Of a stretch of 64,000 nt of DNA, positions 1-9,300 are shown piece by piece; position 1 is the stretch's first letter, and every line of letters begins with the position of its first letter. The notes beneath the pieces are model-generated. The model did not search any database and was not told the origin of the DNA. It worked only from the letters and a program-made list of their open reading frames with translations. Both the position numbers and the translations under genes were made by a program. Source of the DNA: Planctomycetota bacterium (GTDB lineage: Bacteria > Planctomycetota > UBA8742 > UBA2392); NCBI GenBank assembly GCA_019636215.1, contig JAHBXZ010000004.1, positions 62,001 through 126,000 of the forward strand, in the 5' to 3' direction.

Positions 1-1938
1 CGCGCCATGGCTGAATCCAAGCACCAGCCCGGCCAGGGGCGCGGCGGTGGGGAACCAGACCTGGCCGCGAAAAAACAGCATTGAGGCCACAACCACGGCC
101 ACACCAAGCAGCACTGTGACGGCCAGCCCGTTGCGAACGCGGCCGGCAAACATCACCACCAGGGTGGCTGCAATCGCGGCTGCCATGGCAAGCAGCCAGT
201 CCCAGGCGCGCGAGGGCAGGCGCATCACGTCGTTGTTCTTGACGTTGTCAAACACGTTGGCCACGAAGTAGGTGCCGGGCGTGGTGCGCGAGAACGGAGT
301 GTGGTGCAGGTCGCCCAGCCCGGCGGCTGAACCGGCAATCATCACCACTTTGTCCTTGACCAGGCCGGCAGGGTCGCCAAGGGTCAGCTTGGGCCAGCCC
401 TTGGGCGGGGTGGGCGGAATGTCGGCCAGACGCTGGCTGACGGACTTCAGGCGTTCTCGCAGGACAGCCAGTTCTGCTTCGTCGTCTGCGAAGTCTTCCA
501 TGTCTTGTTCAATGGCCTTGATCTGGCGGCGAAGTTCTTCGCGCCGGCGCTCCCAGCCCCCGTGTTGCAGGTCCCAGGCATCCCAGTCGCGCAGCACGTC
601 GGCGGCGCTGATGGTGGGGTACAGTGCCACCATGGTTCCCTCCGCGTAGGCCTGGCGCACCTGGTCTTTCACGGCTTCGCTGCCGGTGAGGTACACCGGG
701 TCTTGCTCGGGTGGCAGCAGGCCGCGATAGCGCAGGTGAATGTTGCCGGCGTCATCCACGGGTACGTCGACGCCAAGATAGCGCAGCCGGCCATCGTGCA
801 GCTTGACGGGCGCATCGCGCAGCTCATTGGCCAGGTCATAGCGGGTGCCGTCCCAGGCCAGGCGCCCGCCGGATACTTCAAGCCCCGCGGCCGCGGCATG
901 GCCCTGCCGCGCGTACGAAAGCACCCACAGCCGCCATGTCTCCAGCGCAAAGTGCCGGTAGTTCCTTCCGTCGTGCGAGGCCGCCAGCAGCGCGTTGCGC
1001 AGCACGCCATCGGCCGGGTCTGGCAGGGCATAAACCAGGCCCGCGCCGGCCACACCGCGCAATGTCGGAGGCGGCGTGGGAAGCAGGCTGCCGAAACGCG
1101 GGGCTTCAAAGGCCGGGCTCTGGCGTGTCAGCACGCGGTAGTACCCGGCGACTTCCTGGCGCTGTTCGTCGGGCTTCAATTGGTCAAGGTCGTTCATCAG
1201 CGTGCTGGTCGGTTTGCCGTCCAGCAGCCCGGCAATCGGCGCCGAGATGGACCGGACACCATCAATCGCCGGCAGCACCAGCAACCCGTCGCGCCCCTGC
1301 ACCCCGGAGGCATAGCGGGCCAGCAATTCGTCGCGGCGTTCGCGGCCACGGCCGCGGGTGTCGGTGGCAAGGGCCAGCACGACGTCCGGCCTTGCGGTGG
1401 CCTCGAGAATGAACAGGTCGTCGCCGGCTTTGTCGGCGGTCCACACGCGCTGCATGGTGCCGTTGTCGCGCGGAACCAGGGTCAGCGGGTCGTTGGTGTT
1501 GGGGCCGGATTCACTGAAGACAAAGTCAAACGCAATCACGCGGGCTCCGCCCTGGCGGCACCAGCGGATCAGCTTGTTGTAGACGTGGCGCGGCCAGGGC
1601 CAGGCATAGCGCTCGGCGGGGCGCGCAAAGCCAAGGTCGGTGGCATCGCCATAGGCCAGGGCGCGTTCGTCAATGGCGATGATAAGGATGTCCGGGTCGC
1701 GCTGGCCGGGGTCTTCCAGCCGCAGCACGCGCGTGTTGCGCAACGGCGCCTCTACGTAATCCAGCGCAGGGCCGCCGGCAAGCGGCAGCAGCAGCAGGGC
1801 CGTCACCGCGCAGGCAACCAGACATGCCAGCCCGGCGTTGAGGATGCGCTGGCGCGGCTCGTGGGCGCTGCCGAAGTCCACCCGCGCTTTGCGGATCAAC
1901 TGGCCGGCACGGTAGATCGTGCTGCCCAGCCCGGACAT
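1..1938 (-). CDS. CHASE2-domain membrane sensor protein (3' end outside window)
   Basis: This reading frame stays open from an ATG at 1938 to the left edge, giving 646 residues in the window. A transmembrane helix lies at about residues 25-49. A long extracytoplasmic region follows with CHASE2-like features, including 'ILIIAIDERALAYGD' early on and 'KDKVVMIAGSAAGLGDLHHTP' near its end. Two or three further helices lie at about 572-646. CHASE2 is an extracytoplasmic sensory domain, typically followed by three helices and a cytoplasmic cyclase, kinase or GGDEF output. The output here lies outside the window, and a class III cyclase is my guess from local trends. A charged, coiled-coil-like segment interrupts the sensor at about residues 454-503. 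An in-frame TTG at 1968 is an alternative start. The gene is divergent from the YhaM-like gene. Confidence 0.75.
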   Translation of the reverse strand, partial: MSGLGSTIYRAGQLIRKARVDFGSAHEPRQRILNAGLACLVACAVTALLLLPLAGGPALDYVEAPLRNTRVLRLEDPGQRDPDILIIAIDERALAYGDATDLGFARPAERYAWPWPRHVYNKLIRWCRQGGARVIAFDFVFSESGPNTNDPLTLVPRDNGTMQRVWTADKAGDDLFILEATARPDVVLALATDTRGRGRERRDELLARYASGVQGRDGLLVLPAIDGVRSISAPIAGLLDGKPTSTLMNDLDQLKPDEQRQEVAGYYRVLTRQSPAFEAPRFGSLLPTPPPTLRGVAGAGLVYALPDPADGVLRNALLAASHDGRNYRHFALETWRLWVLSYARQGHAAAAGLEVSGGRLAWDGTRYDLANELRDAPVKLHDGRLRYLGVDVPVDDAGNIHLRYRGLLPPEQDPVYLTGSEAVKDQVRQAYAEGTMVALYPTISAADVLRDWDAWDLQHGGWERRREELRRQIKAIEQDMEDFADDEAELAVLRERLKSVSQRLADIPPTPPKGWPKLTLGDPAGLVKDKVVMIAGSAAGLGDLHHTPFSRTTPGTYFVANVFDNVKNNDVMRLPSRAWDWLLAMAAAIAATLVVMFAGRVRNGLAVTVLLGVAVVVASMLFFRGQVWFPTAAPLAGLVLGFSHGA

Positions 1939-2036
1939 TGCGCGTTCGATTGTGTTCTCGTCGGCCAAGGCTCGCCCTGCGTGGAAAGAGCGTTAACATA
2001 ACCGCCCCGTGCCGCAGCGACTACGGAGGACGGAAC

Positions 2037-3020
2037 GTGGACGAACCCCATGTGTTCCTGGCAGGTATCCAGCCGGGGCCGTTGCATGCCATCTACCAGG
2101 TGGCATCGGCCAAGACTCTCAAGGCCCGCAACGGAAAGCCCTACCTGGCCATGACTCTGCGCGACAACAGCGGCCGCATTGATGCCAAGCGCTGGGATGT
2201 CAGCGACCAGGAAGCCGCGCTGGCAGCCGTGGGCGGCTTTCTGGAAGTCCAGGGCGATGTGGAACTGTATCGCAACACGCCCCAGGTGGTGGTTCGCGCG
2301 CTGCGTGTGCCAGCTCAGGAAGACATCGACCCCGCCGCGTTTGAATCGGTAGTCAGCTTTGACCCCGGCCAGCTGGCCGCAGAGGTCCGCGAGCTGCTGC
2401 ACAACCTGCCGGATCCTGACATGCGCCTGCTGGCGCACGCCTATCTGGCCGATGAGGCCTTTATGGCGAGGTTTGAGATCGGCCCGGCGGCCGAGCGCAT
2501 GCATCACCCCTACAAGTTCGGGCTGCTGGAACACGTGCACAGTGTGCTGAACCTGGGCGTGAAGATGTGCGACCATTACCCGTGGCTGGATCGATCCATG
2601 GTGCTGCTGGGCCTGTTCCTGCATGACAGCGGCAAGGTGATTGAGCTGACCGGCGAAGACACGCCCGGCTACAGCGTGGAGGGCGAACTGCTGGGCCACA
2701 TCACGATCGGCATCAACATGCTGGATCGAAAGCTGCAGGCCTTGCCGGAGTTCCCGCACGCCAAGGGCGTGCTGCTGAAGCACATCATCCTGAGCCATCA
2801 CGGCCAGGCTGACTTCGGCAGCCCCAAGCCCACCATGACGCCCGAGGCACTGGCCGTGCACACGATTGAAATGCTGGATGCAAAAATGAACGCGTTTATG
2901 CGCGAACAGGCCGAGCCGCCGGAGCACAGCGACACAACGGGCGGCATCCGGTTCTCGCGCCTGCTGAAGCACAAGATCATCACAAGAAGGCCCGATGCCG
3001 GTTCACCGGGCGAGCAGTAA
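2037..3020 (+). CDS. 3'-5' exoribonuclease YhaM family protein (OB-fold plus HD domain)
   Basis: A 327-residue protein with an N-terminal OB-fold nucleic-acid-binding region (about 1-100, with 'GKPYLAMTLRDNSGRIDAKRW') and a C-terminal HD phosphohydrolase domain. The metal-binding signature is visible as 'EHVHS' near residue 164, 'LHDSGK' near 197 and 'LSHHGQ' near 252. This architecture is that of YhaM/CBF1-type exoribonucleases, which degrade RNA or single-stranded DNA from the 3' end using Mn2+ or Co2+. I chose the GTG at 2037 because a GGAGG lies about 9 bases upstream, and the longer in-frame extension from 1938 would read into the divergent CHASE2 gene. The gene ends at a strong hairpin shared with the convergent neighbour. 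Confidence 0.82.
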   Translation: MDEPHVFLAGIQPGPLHAIYQVASAKTLKARNGKPYLAMTLRDNSGRIDAKRWDVSDQEAALAAVGGFLEVQGDVELYRNTPQVVVRALRVPAQEDIDPAAFESVVSFDPGQLAAEVRELLHNLPDPDMRLLAHAYLADEAFMARFEIGPAAERMHHPYKFGLLEHVHSVLNLGVKMCDHYPWLDRSMVLLGLFLHDSGKVIELTGEDTPGYSVEGELLGHITIGINMLDRKLQALPEFPHAKGVLLKHIILSHHGQADFGSPKPTMTPEALAVHTIEMLDAKMNAFMREQAEPPEHSDTTGGIRFSRLLKHKIITRRPDAGSPGEQ

Positions 3021-3026
3021 AACACA

Positions 3027-3055
3027 ACACCCGTCGGCCCAAACCCGACGGGTGT
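3027..3055. terminator. bidirectional hairpin terminator
   Basis: A perfect 11-bp stem (ACACCCGTCGG paired with CCGACGGGTGT) with a 7-base loop lies between the 3' ends of two convergent genes. A short T-rich run follows on the plus strand (CCTGTTT). It probably ends transcription from both sides. Confidence 0.75.
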
Positions 3056-3082
3056 CCTGTTTCGCGGCCCTGTCGCACCGAG

Positions 3083-4654
3083 CTAGGGCAGCGAGTGAGT
3101 CTTGATGTTGTTCCAGATCTGGCCCAGGTGCGTCGTTGTGTAAGTGTGGCCACCGCTGAATTCCGTGTACCACAGGTTTGTGCCCTCAACCCAGCCGGCG
3201 TTCAGAAAGCGGGTGCGGTCGGTCTGGGCATAGGTCAGCAGGCTGTCCGTGTTGCCGATGTGAATGTCGCAGGGAATGCGGCGCGTGGCGGCGGCAGTGG
3301 CGGGCGCATTGGCCCCGGCCAGGGCATCCAGCGCGCCTGCGCTTACGCCATACGCTGCAAAGAACGTGTTGTTGTTCAGGCCCAGCGCATGCACATAGTG
3401 CCCGCCCGCCGAGAACCCCCATGCATAGTTGCGCTTGGTGTTGATGTTGTAGGCGTTCCACACGTCGGTGATGATCGCGTCAAGGATCACGGTGTCGGTG
3501 CTGGGTACCCAGCCGCCGCCGCTGCCGGTGGCGGCCTGTGCCACCACGATGAAGCCCTCGCTTTCGGCGATGCTGGACCAGCCAGTGCGAACCGACTGCG
3601 CCGCAGATGGCGCCGTGCCCGCCCCGCCGGAACCGTGAAAGCCGAACATCACCGGCACCGGGTTGGACGGGTTGTAGCTGTTGGGAATGTACAGGTAGTA
3701 GGTGTGTGTGCCCGCGCCCGAGACAGTAACACTGCGTGACTGGTTGCCGGGGTAGGCGCCGCCGGTGCCGCCACTGCCTGTGCCGCCGCTGCTTACAGGC
3801 GTGATGGTAATGGCCAGGGTGCGCGACGCGCTGCCGCCGGCGCCATCGCTGACAGTGAAGCTGAGGTTGATCGTGCCCGCATTGGCGGCTGTGCCCGCCA
3901 GGTTCAAGGTGCGCGGGCTGCCGCCGCTGGCCGTGGCAGGAAAGGTTGTGCTGAATCCTGCCTGCGAAGCCGTCAGGCTGCCGCCCGTGACGGTCGCCGT
4001 TACGGTAAGCGTGTTGGCTGCGTCCGGATCGGTGGCGGTGATCGCGCAGGCCAGCGACTGCCCCACCTGGATGCTGGTGGTGTGGCTGGGTGCGGTGCCG
4101 CCGACCGTGCCGGGCCCGGTGGGCGCGCCAAGGGAAGGCGGGTTATTCACGGGAGTGCTGGTGACAAGGATGCTGAGCTGAGTGGTTGCCATGCCGCCCT
4201 GGCCGTCGCCGCAGGTCACCGAAAACACGAGTGTTCCCGCGCTGGCCAGGTTGCCGGCCGGGCTGATCGTCACCACGGCCTGCCCGGGCGCGCTGGCCGT
4301 TGCGGTGCTGAACTTGGGGCTGCCCACGGGCGCCGGGCTCAGGCTGACCTGCGCGGGAATGTCCGCAAAGCCCGAGGACGCCGACGGATTGAAGGCGACC
4401 GACAGCTGGAGACTGTCGCCCGCGTTGCTGTCACTGGCGGTGACGGTGATCGGCCCCGGGAGAGGGTTGCCCGTCTGCACAGCCAGTGTGTATCCGCCGG
4501 CGCCCGCGCTCATGCCGGTGACCGCCAGGGTGGGGTTGCTGTTGCCGGACGCGGGCGGGTTCACAAACGTCCCGCCGCCGCTGCCGGAGCTGCCACCGCA
4601 GCCGGCCACCAGGGCCAGCGCCAGTCCCGCGATTACTGCAAGTGCCTTGTGCAT
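3083..4654 (-). CDS. secreted lipoprotein with Ig/cadherin-like region and PHB-depolymerase/feruloyl-esterase-like hydrolase domain
   Basis: A 523-residue protein starting with a lipoprotein signal peptide (lipobox LVAGC, lipidated Cys near residue 19), followed by a Gly/Ser-rich linker. Residues about 40-300 are low-complexity beta-sandwich repeats rich in Thr, Ala and Gly, resembling cadherin/Ig-like adhesion domains. Residues about 310-523 form an alpha/beta hydrolase of the LpqC/PHB-depolymerase (CE1-like) type: 'VMFGFHGSGG' oxyanion region, 'GFSAGG' with nucleophile Ser415, candidate Asp470 in 'GNTDSL' and His503 in 'SGGHTY'. Such enzymes cut polyester or feruloyl-ester bonds in extracellular polymers; the substrate here is unknown. 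An AGGAAG ribosome-binding site precedes the ATG. The next lipoprotein gene upstream on the same strand is 72 bp away, so the two may be co-transcribed. Confidence 0.78.
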   Translation of the reverse strand: MHKALAVIAGLALALVAGCGGSSGSGGGTFVNPPASGNSNPTLAVTGMSAGAGGYTLAVQTGNPLPGPITVTASDSNAGDSLQLSVAFNPSASSGFADIPAQVSLSPAPVGSPKFSTATASAPGQAVVTISPAGNLASAGTLVFSVTCGDGQGGMATTQLSILVTSTPVNNPPSLGAPTGPGTVGGTAPSHTTSIQVGQSLACAITATDPDAANTLTVTATVTGGSLTASQAGFSTTFPATASGGSPRTLNLAGTAANAGTINLSFTVSDGAGGSASRTLAITITPVSSGGTGSGGTGGAYPGNQSRSVTVSGAGTHTYYLYIPNSYNPSNPVPVMFGFHGSGGAGTAPSAAQSVRTGWSSIAESEGFIVVAQAATGSGGGWVPSTDTVILDAIITDVWNAYNINTKRNYAWGFSAGGHYVHALGLNNNTFFAAYGVSAGALDALAGANAPATAAATRRIPCDIHIGNTDSLLTYAQTDRTRFLNAGWVEGTNLWYTEFSGGHTYTTTHLGQIWNNIKTHSLP

Positions 4655-4726
4655 GATTGTCTTCCTGTGTTTGGGCCAGGCTTGTTGTTTGCGGCGGGGG
4701 TGCGGCCCGCCGTGCTGTCAGGTCGT

Positions 4727-6133
4727 TCAGTCAAGGCGGTACAGGCGGCCGTTGGTGCTGCTGCCCACATACAGCTTGCCGTTGAAGCTGGCGATGCTGG
4801 GGCGGCCGTCGGCATTGCTTGCGGGCTGGGCGAACTTGGTGCCGGCCATGCTGTACAGTTGCGTGAAGGCCACGCCGTCGGTGCTGCCGTAGATCTTGTC
4901 GTTGGTGCCGTCAGTGGCCACGGCGTAGTAGTTGCCGTCGCTGTGCTTGACTACGTCCCACATCAGGCCGCTGATGCCGGTGATCGCGGTGGTGGTGCTG
5001 CCCGGGTTGATGATGAAGTTGCTGACGCCCGCCGAGCCCCACATCACGGTGTAGATCTTGCCGTCAATCTGTTCCATGCAGGGAAACAGGTTGCCGCCGC
5101 TGGCGCTGGCCACAAAGCCGCTTTGGGTCATCGAACCGTCGATCCACACCCCGTCCACGCCTGCCTGCACCTGCTTGCTGGACCAGATCTTGTTGTCCAG
5201 CACGGCCATGTACTTCAGGCGGCCGAAGTTGGCGGTGCTGACGCTGTCCCAGGTGTTGGTGGTTGTGTTGAAGCGGTTGACGCTGCTCTGGCCGCTGGAG
5301 TTGCTGCCGCTGACATAAAGCTGGTTGTTGAACTTGACCACGTCAAAGTTGTGCACGGCGGCCGTCACGTTTGTGCTCAGCGGCGTCGTGCTGCCCGGGC
5401 TGAAGATGTAGACCTTGCCCGGGTCCAGGCCGTTGGGGTCGCCGTCAGGGATGTACAGCTTGTTGTCAATCACCTTGGCGCGCAGAAAGCCCTGGCTGCC
5501 GCTGTCGTACATGGCGGTCTGGATGCTGGTGCCATTGTAGTAGTAGATGCCGGCACCGAACGGGCTGGCCAGCGGGTTGATCGAAGCCGCGATGTAAAGC
5601 TTGCCATCGAACTCGGCCATGTCGCTGAGCACCAGCATGCCGTTGGGCAGCTGGCCGATATCGGTCAGCGAAACACTGGCGGGCAGGCCGCCGCTGGCGG
5701 CTGCCACAACGATGGTCCAGCTCTGGTCCGTGTTCAGGCCGCCGTCGGTGACGCGCAGCGTGGCGTTGAAGCTGCCCGCCGTGCTCGGCGTCCAGCTTAC
5801 CAGCCCGGTACCGCTGGCTGTCATTCCGGTGGGGCCTGTCACCAGGCTGAAGGTCAGTGTGCCGCCCTCGGCGTCAGTGGCCGCGGCCTGGTAGCTGTAG
5901 GGCTGGCCGACTGTGCCGGTTGTCGGCGCGTTGGTGGTGAAACTTGGCGCGGTGTTGCCGGGCGTGCCGCCGCCACCGGGTGTGCCCGGGGTGGTGGGGG
6001 CGGGAAACACTGTGCCGCCACCGCCGGAGCTGCCGCCGCAGGCGGAAAGCATCAAGGACACGACTATCGTGGAAAGTACGGCCGCAAGGCGTGCTCGCTG
6101 AGAGGCCGTGATGATGAAGGAGTCGGTGCGCAT
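4727..6133 (-). CDS. secreted lipoprotein with Ig-like domain and beta-propeller-like repeats
   Basis: A 468-residue protein. The start at 6133 is preceded by GGAG at good spacing; an upstream in-frame start at 6160 is less likely. The lipobox is 'LMLSAC', followed by a Gly/Ser spacer. Residues about 50-145 are a putative-Ig (He_PIG-like) domain, with the pattern 'GTVGQPYSYQAAATDAEGG' and 'GLVSWTPSTAGSF'. The remainder shows recurring 'DNKLYIP', 'NNQLYVSG', 'DGKIYTV' and 'NGKLYVG' blocks typical of Kelch- or PQQ-type beta-propellers. It is probably anchored in the outer membrane or periplasm as a binding protein; no catalytic motif is seen. The neighbouring esterase-like lipoprotein has the same poly-Gly/Ser anchor style. 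Confidence 0.72.
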   Translation of the reverse strand: MRTDSFIITASQRARLAAVLSTIVVSLMLSACGGSSGGGGTVFPAPTTPGTPGGGGTPGNTAPSFTTNAPTTGTVGQPYSYQAAATDAEGGTLTFSLVTGPTGMTASGTGLVSWTPSTAGSFNATLRVTDGGLNTDQSWTIVVAAASGGLPASVSLTDIGQLPNGMLVLSDMAEFDGKLYIAASINPLASPFGAGIYYYNGTSIQTAMYDSGSQGFLRAKVIDNKLYIPDGDPNGLDPGKVYIFSPGSTTPLSTNVTAAVHNFDVVKFNNQLYVSGSNSSGQSSVNRFNTTTNTWDSVSTANFGRLKYMAVLDNKIWSSKQVQAGVDGVWIDGSMTQSGFVASASGGNLFPCMEQIDGKIYTVMWGSAGVSNFIINPGSTTTAITGISGLMWDVVKHSDGNYYAVATDGTNDKIYGSTDGVAFTQLYSMAGTKFAQPASNADGRPSIASFNGKLYVGSSTNGRLYRLD

Positions 6134-6282
6134 GGTTGGTGCTCCGTTTGGGTTGAGCAACAGAATGCGCGGCCTGTGCCAAACGCGTCGGTACTTGCCG
6201 TAGGAGCGTCGTAAACATTGTTATAAAAAGCTCTTACGCTGCTTTTGCTACCAGATGCGGTAACTCACTTTCCAGTAGTAAA

Positions 6283-6299
6283 CGTTCGAAAATCGAACG
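6283..6299. promoter_or_regulatory. perfect palindrome in divergent promoter region (candidate operator)
   Basis: CGTTCGA-AAA-TCGAACG: 7-bp arms around a 3-base A spacer, 32 bases upstream of the GTG of the large regulator. It lies in the 197-bp region between that gene and the divergent lipoprotein gene, so it could control either. The size and symmetry suit a dimeric winged-helix or HTH repressor. Autoregulation by the neighbouring regulator is possible but untested. Confidence 0.5.
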
Positions 6300-6330
6300 A
6301 TAATGGCCGCTCACGATCGCGGAGTTGCCA

Positions 6331-9300
6331 GTGACGGCAAGACTTGAGTTGCCTTCCTTCCTTAGTGTCGGCCAAGGTCGCATCCGGCCCTGGCAGGATC
6401 AGGTTTTGCTGCGCCACCGGCGCGGGCTGCTGGTGCTGCGCGAACTGGGACACGAAGAGGCCGCCCGCACGTTGCGATTGCGCGTGGCGGCGCCCTTGGC
6501 ATTTGGGGCGGTTGCGGGCCTGGCTGTCAGTGGCGACCGCGCGCTGCTGCTGGAAGTCCCACCGCAAGGCCGTCGTCTTGCCCGCGCGCCACAGGGCCAG
6601 AGCGTTGCGCCGCAGGTTGCACTGCTGGCGTGGCAACTGGCCGGCGCCGGGCTGGCCCCGCGCGAGCTTGACCCGCACAGCATGTGGCTGCATGGCGGGC
6701 GGCTGCAGCTTTCTGTCGAGCCAGTGCCGGGTACAGAGGCCCAGTCCGCGGCCTCGCTGGGCTTTCTGCTGGCACGGCTTGCGGGGCGGCGCTCGACTTC
6801 TGCCCTGCGCGCGCCGGCACTGGCCGAATTGGTATGGCGTGCGGTTGGTGCCGACGGCGCGGCCAAGTCCATGATCCGCGCGGCACTCAGCCCATTGCCC
6901 GATGCCGCCGCACTGGAAGCGTTGTGCGCCACAGGGCTTTCGCTTGCCGCTGAAGGCGGCCTGCCCGTTGTGATTCCTGCGCCCGATGGCGCAAGCGCAC
7001 GGGGGCTGGGCGCGCTGGCCTGTGCGGCGGCCTTGCAATCGCGCCGGCATCTGCTGCCCGAGGGCCTGGACGCTGATGGCGCAGTTGCCCTGCGCACCTT
7101 TGATGACCTTGACCAGGCCGAGCACTGGCTCTCGCGGGTGCGGGGGCCTGCGCTGTGTGTGTTGCAGGCAGAACCCGACGAGGCCGAGACGCGCCTGGCA
7201 CACTCTGCCCGTGTTCTGCGCTGGCCCGCGCCGGGGCGCGCCGCACTGGCGGCGTGGCTGCGCCCGCTGCACGCAGCGCCCGAACTGGTGGCGGAACGGC
7301 TGCTGCCTTTGCTGGAACGCAACGCGTTTGGCGCCAGGCGGCTGGTGCTGGCGCTGCTGGAGACTGCAGGTGCGCAACTGTCGGCGGGCACCCCGGCGAT
7401 AACGGTAAGCTGGCACGACGAACTGGCCGCGATGAGCGCGGCGCGGGGCGTCAATGTGATTCACCCCAGTGCCTCGCGCCTGGCGCTGTACCTTTCACTG
7501 TCGCCGCATGGTCTTGCCGCCGAGGCCGTGGACGGCAACCGAGAGCTGGGCCGCGCCGCCGAAGTGCTGGCGGCCACCGGGCTGGCGGCGCGGCGCGGCT
7601 CACTGTGGGTGCCGCTGGGTGCGATGCCCGCGGCCGATGTTGATGCCGCGGGCCGTCGCGCGGCCTGCGAGTGGCTTGCCGGGCGCGAACACTTCTGCCC
7701 GCACCCCCCGGGGTTGCGGCGGTCGGGTTGGTTGCTGGCGTTGCGGCTGCGTGGGGGCGACCTTGGCGCATGGCAGGACACCGGCGGAGAGAGACTTTTC
7801 CTTGAACTGACCCAGGCCCGCCTTCACGCCGACGCGCTTGCGCTGTGCGAGGCCCACGCGGCCGGCTGCGCCCGTTTCGGCGCGGGCCCGCCGGATGTTG
7901 CCGTGCTGCTGGCGGCGCGTGACCTGGCTTCGGCGTACTGGTCGCCCCGCCGCGCGCGGCGCCTGCTGCGGCTTTGGGCGCGCGGGTACCAGGGGCCGTG
8001 GCTGGCGCTGTTGCTGGCGTTGCGCGCGCAGGTGGAACGCCAGTTAGCCGGGCCCGAGCAATGGATGCCGCTGGTGGATCGGGTGCGATCGCTGGCACCC
8101 GGGCTGGCCCGCCTGCCGCGCGAACAGGCGTTGCTGGCCGCGGCGATTGCCTGTTGTTTTGAAAACCCGGGCACGGCCCTGGAACTGCTGCGCGGCGTAG
8201 GCGAGGAACCCGCGCAGTCCGCCCGGCTGCTGGGCCGCGCGCGCGCATTGTATGTGAGGGCGCATTGCGCGTTTGTGGCCATTCAGTCCGCCGAGTGCCT
8301 GGACCTGCTGCAGCAGGCGCGTGAAGCCCTGCACCCGCGCGGGTACGCGCCCCTGCTGGCGCGGTGGGAGGGCGAAGTCGAGGCCATGCTGGTCAACGCC
8401 CACGGGGTAGCTACCTTTTTTGCGCGCGGCGTGGACGAGTCGCTGCAATCGCTGCGTGCGCTGCACCAGCGGCACGGATGCCTGCAGGACATTGTTTCGC
8501 GTGCGGTGGTTAACCAGTACCTGTTTCGCCTGCGGCTGCGGGAAATCGGGTCGCTGGATGCCGCCGACGTGGAGACCGTGCTGGCCGAAGCCCGGCCCGA
8601 CAACCGGCGCGGGTACCTGATTGTGCTGTACCAGTTGTCGGAAAACGCCGCCTATCGCGGCGACACCGCCATTGTGCGGCAGCTGGGCGCCCGTATGCAG
8701 GCGCTGCAAGCTGTCGGTGTCAGCCCCATGGCATGGGCCGGCTGGGTGCGGCACAACGCGCTGCGGCTTGCGCTGGCGGGGGACTTTGCCGGCGCGCTGC
8801 GCTGGTGGCGGCAGGCCGGTGTGTGGCGCCTGCCCGAGCCCTGGCGATCGCGCATGAACCACCTGCGGCTGGGCGAGCGCGGCCTGCTGCGGCTGCTTGC
8901 CGGGAAGTTCGGTCCCGCGCGGCGCGACCTGCACCGTGCCACAGAAGCGCTGGTCGCGATGTCAGCCGGCGGCCGTGCCACAGGATTTCACAGCGTGTCC
9001 GTTGCGCTGGGCCTGCTGGAATCCATCCGCCCCACGGGCGAAGAACTGGAGGACCTGCAGACCATGGGCTCTCGCGGTTACCACCTGCCGCGGCTGGTGG
9101 CTTCGCTGGCCCAGTGCCATGAATCCGCAGACTGGCAGCCGCTGGCCGCCGTGGCTGAGGACGACCCGGCGCCGGTTCTCTGGCGCAGCATGGTGCTGGC
9201 CTGGGGGGCGATGCTGGCCTCGCGCCGCGCGGGCCGCCAGGCCGCGCAACTGGCCCAGGCGGCGCTTGCGCTTGTGCCCACCGATGCCCCGCTGCTGCGA

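Noticed and set aside
4082..6214. A 710-codon open frame on the plus strand.
   Set aside because: It is antisense to two lipoprotein genes with signal peptides and ribosome-binding sites; its product is Gly/Ala/Arg/His-rich without any motif, as expected for a shadow frame in GC-rich DNA.
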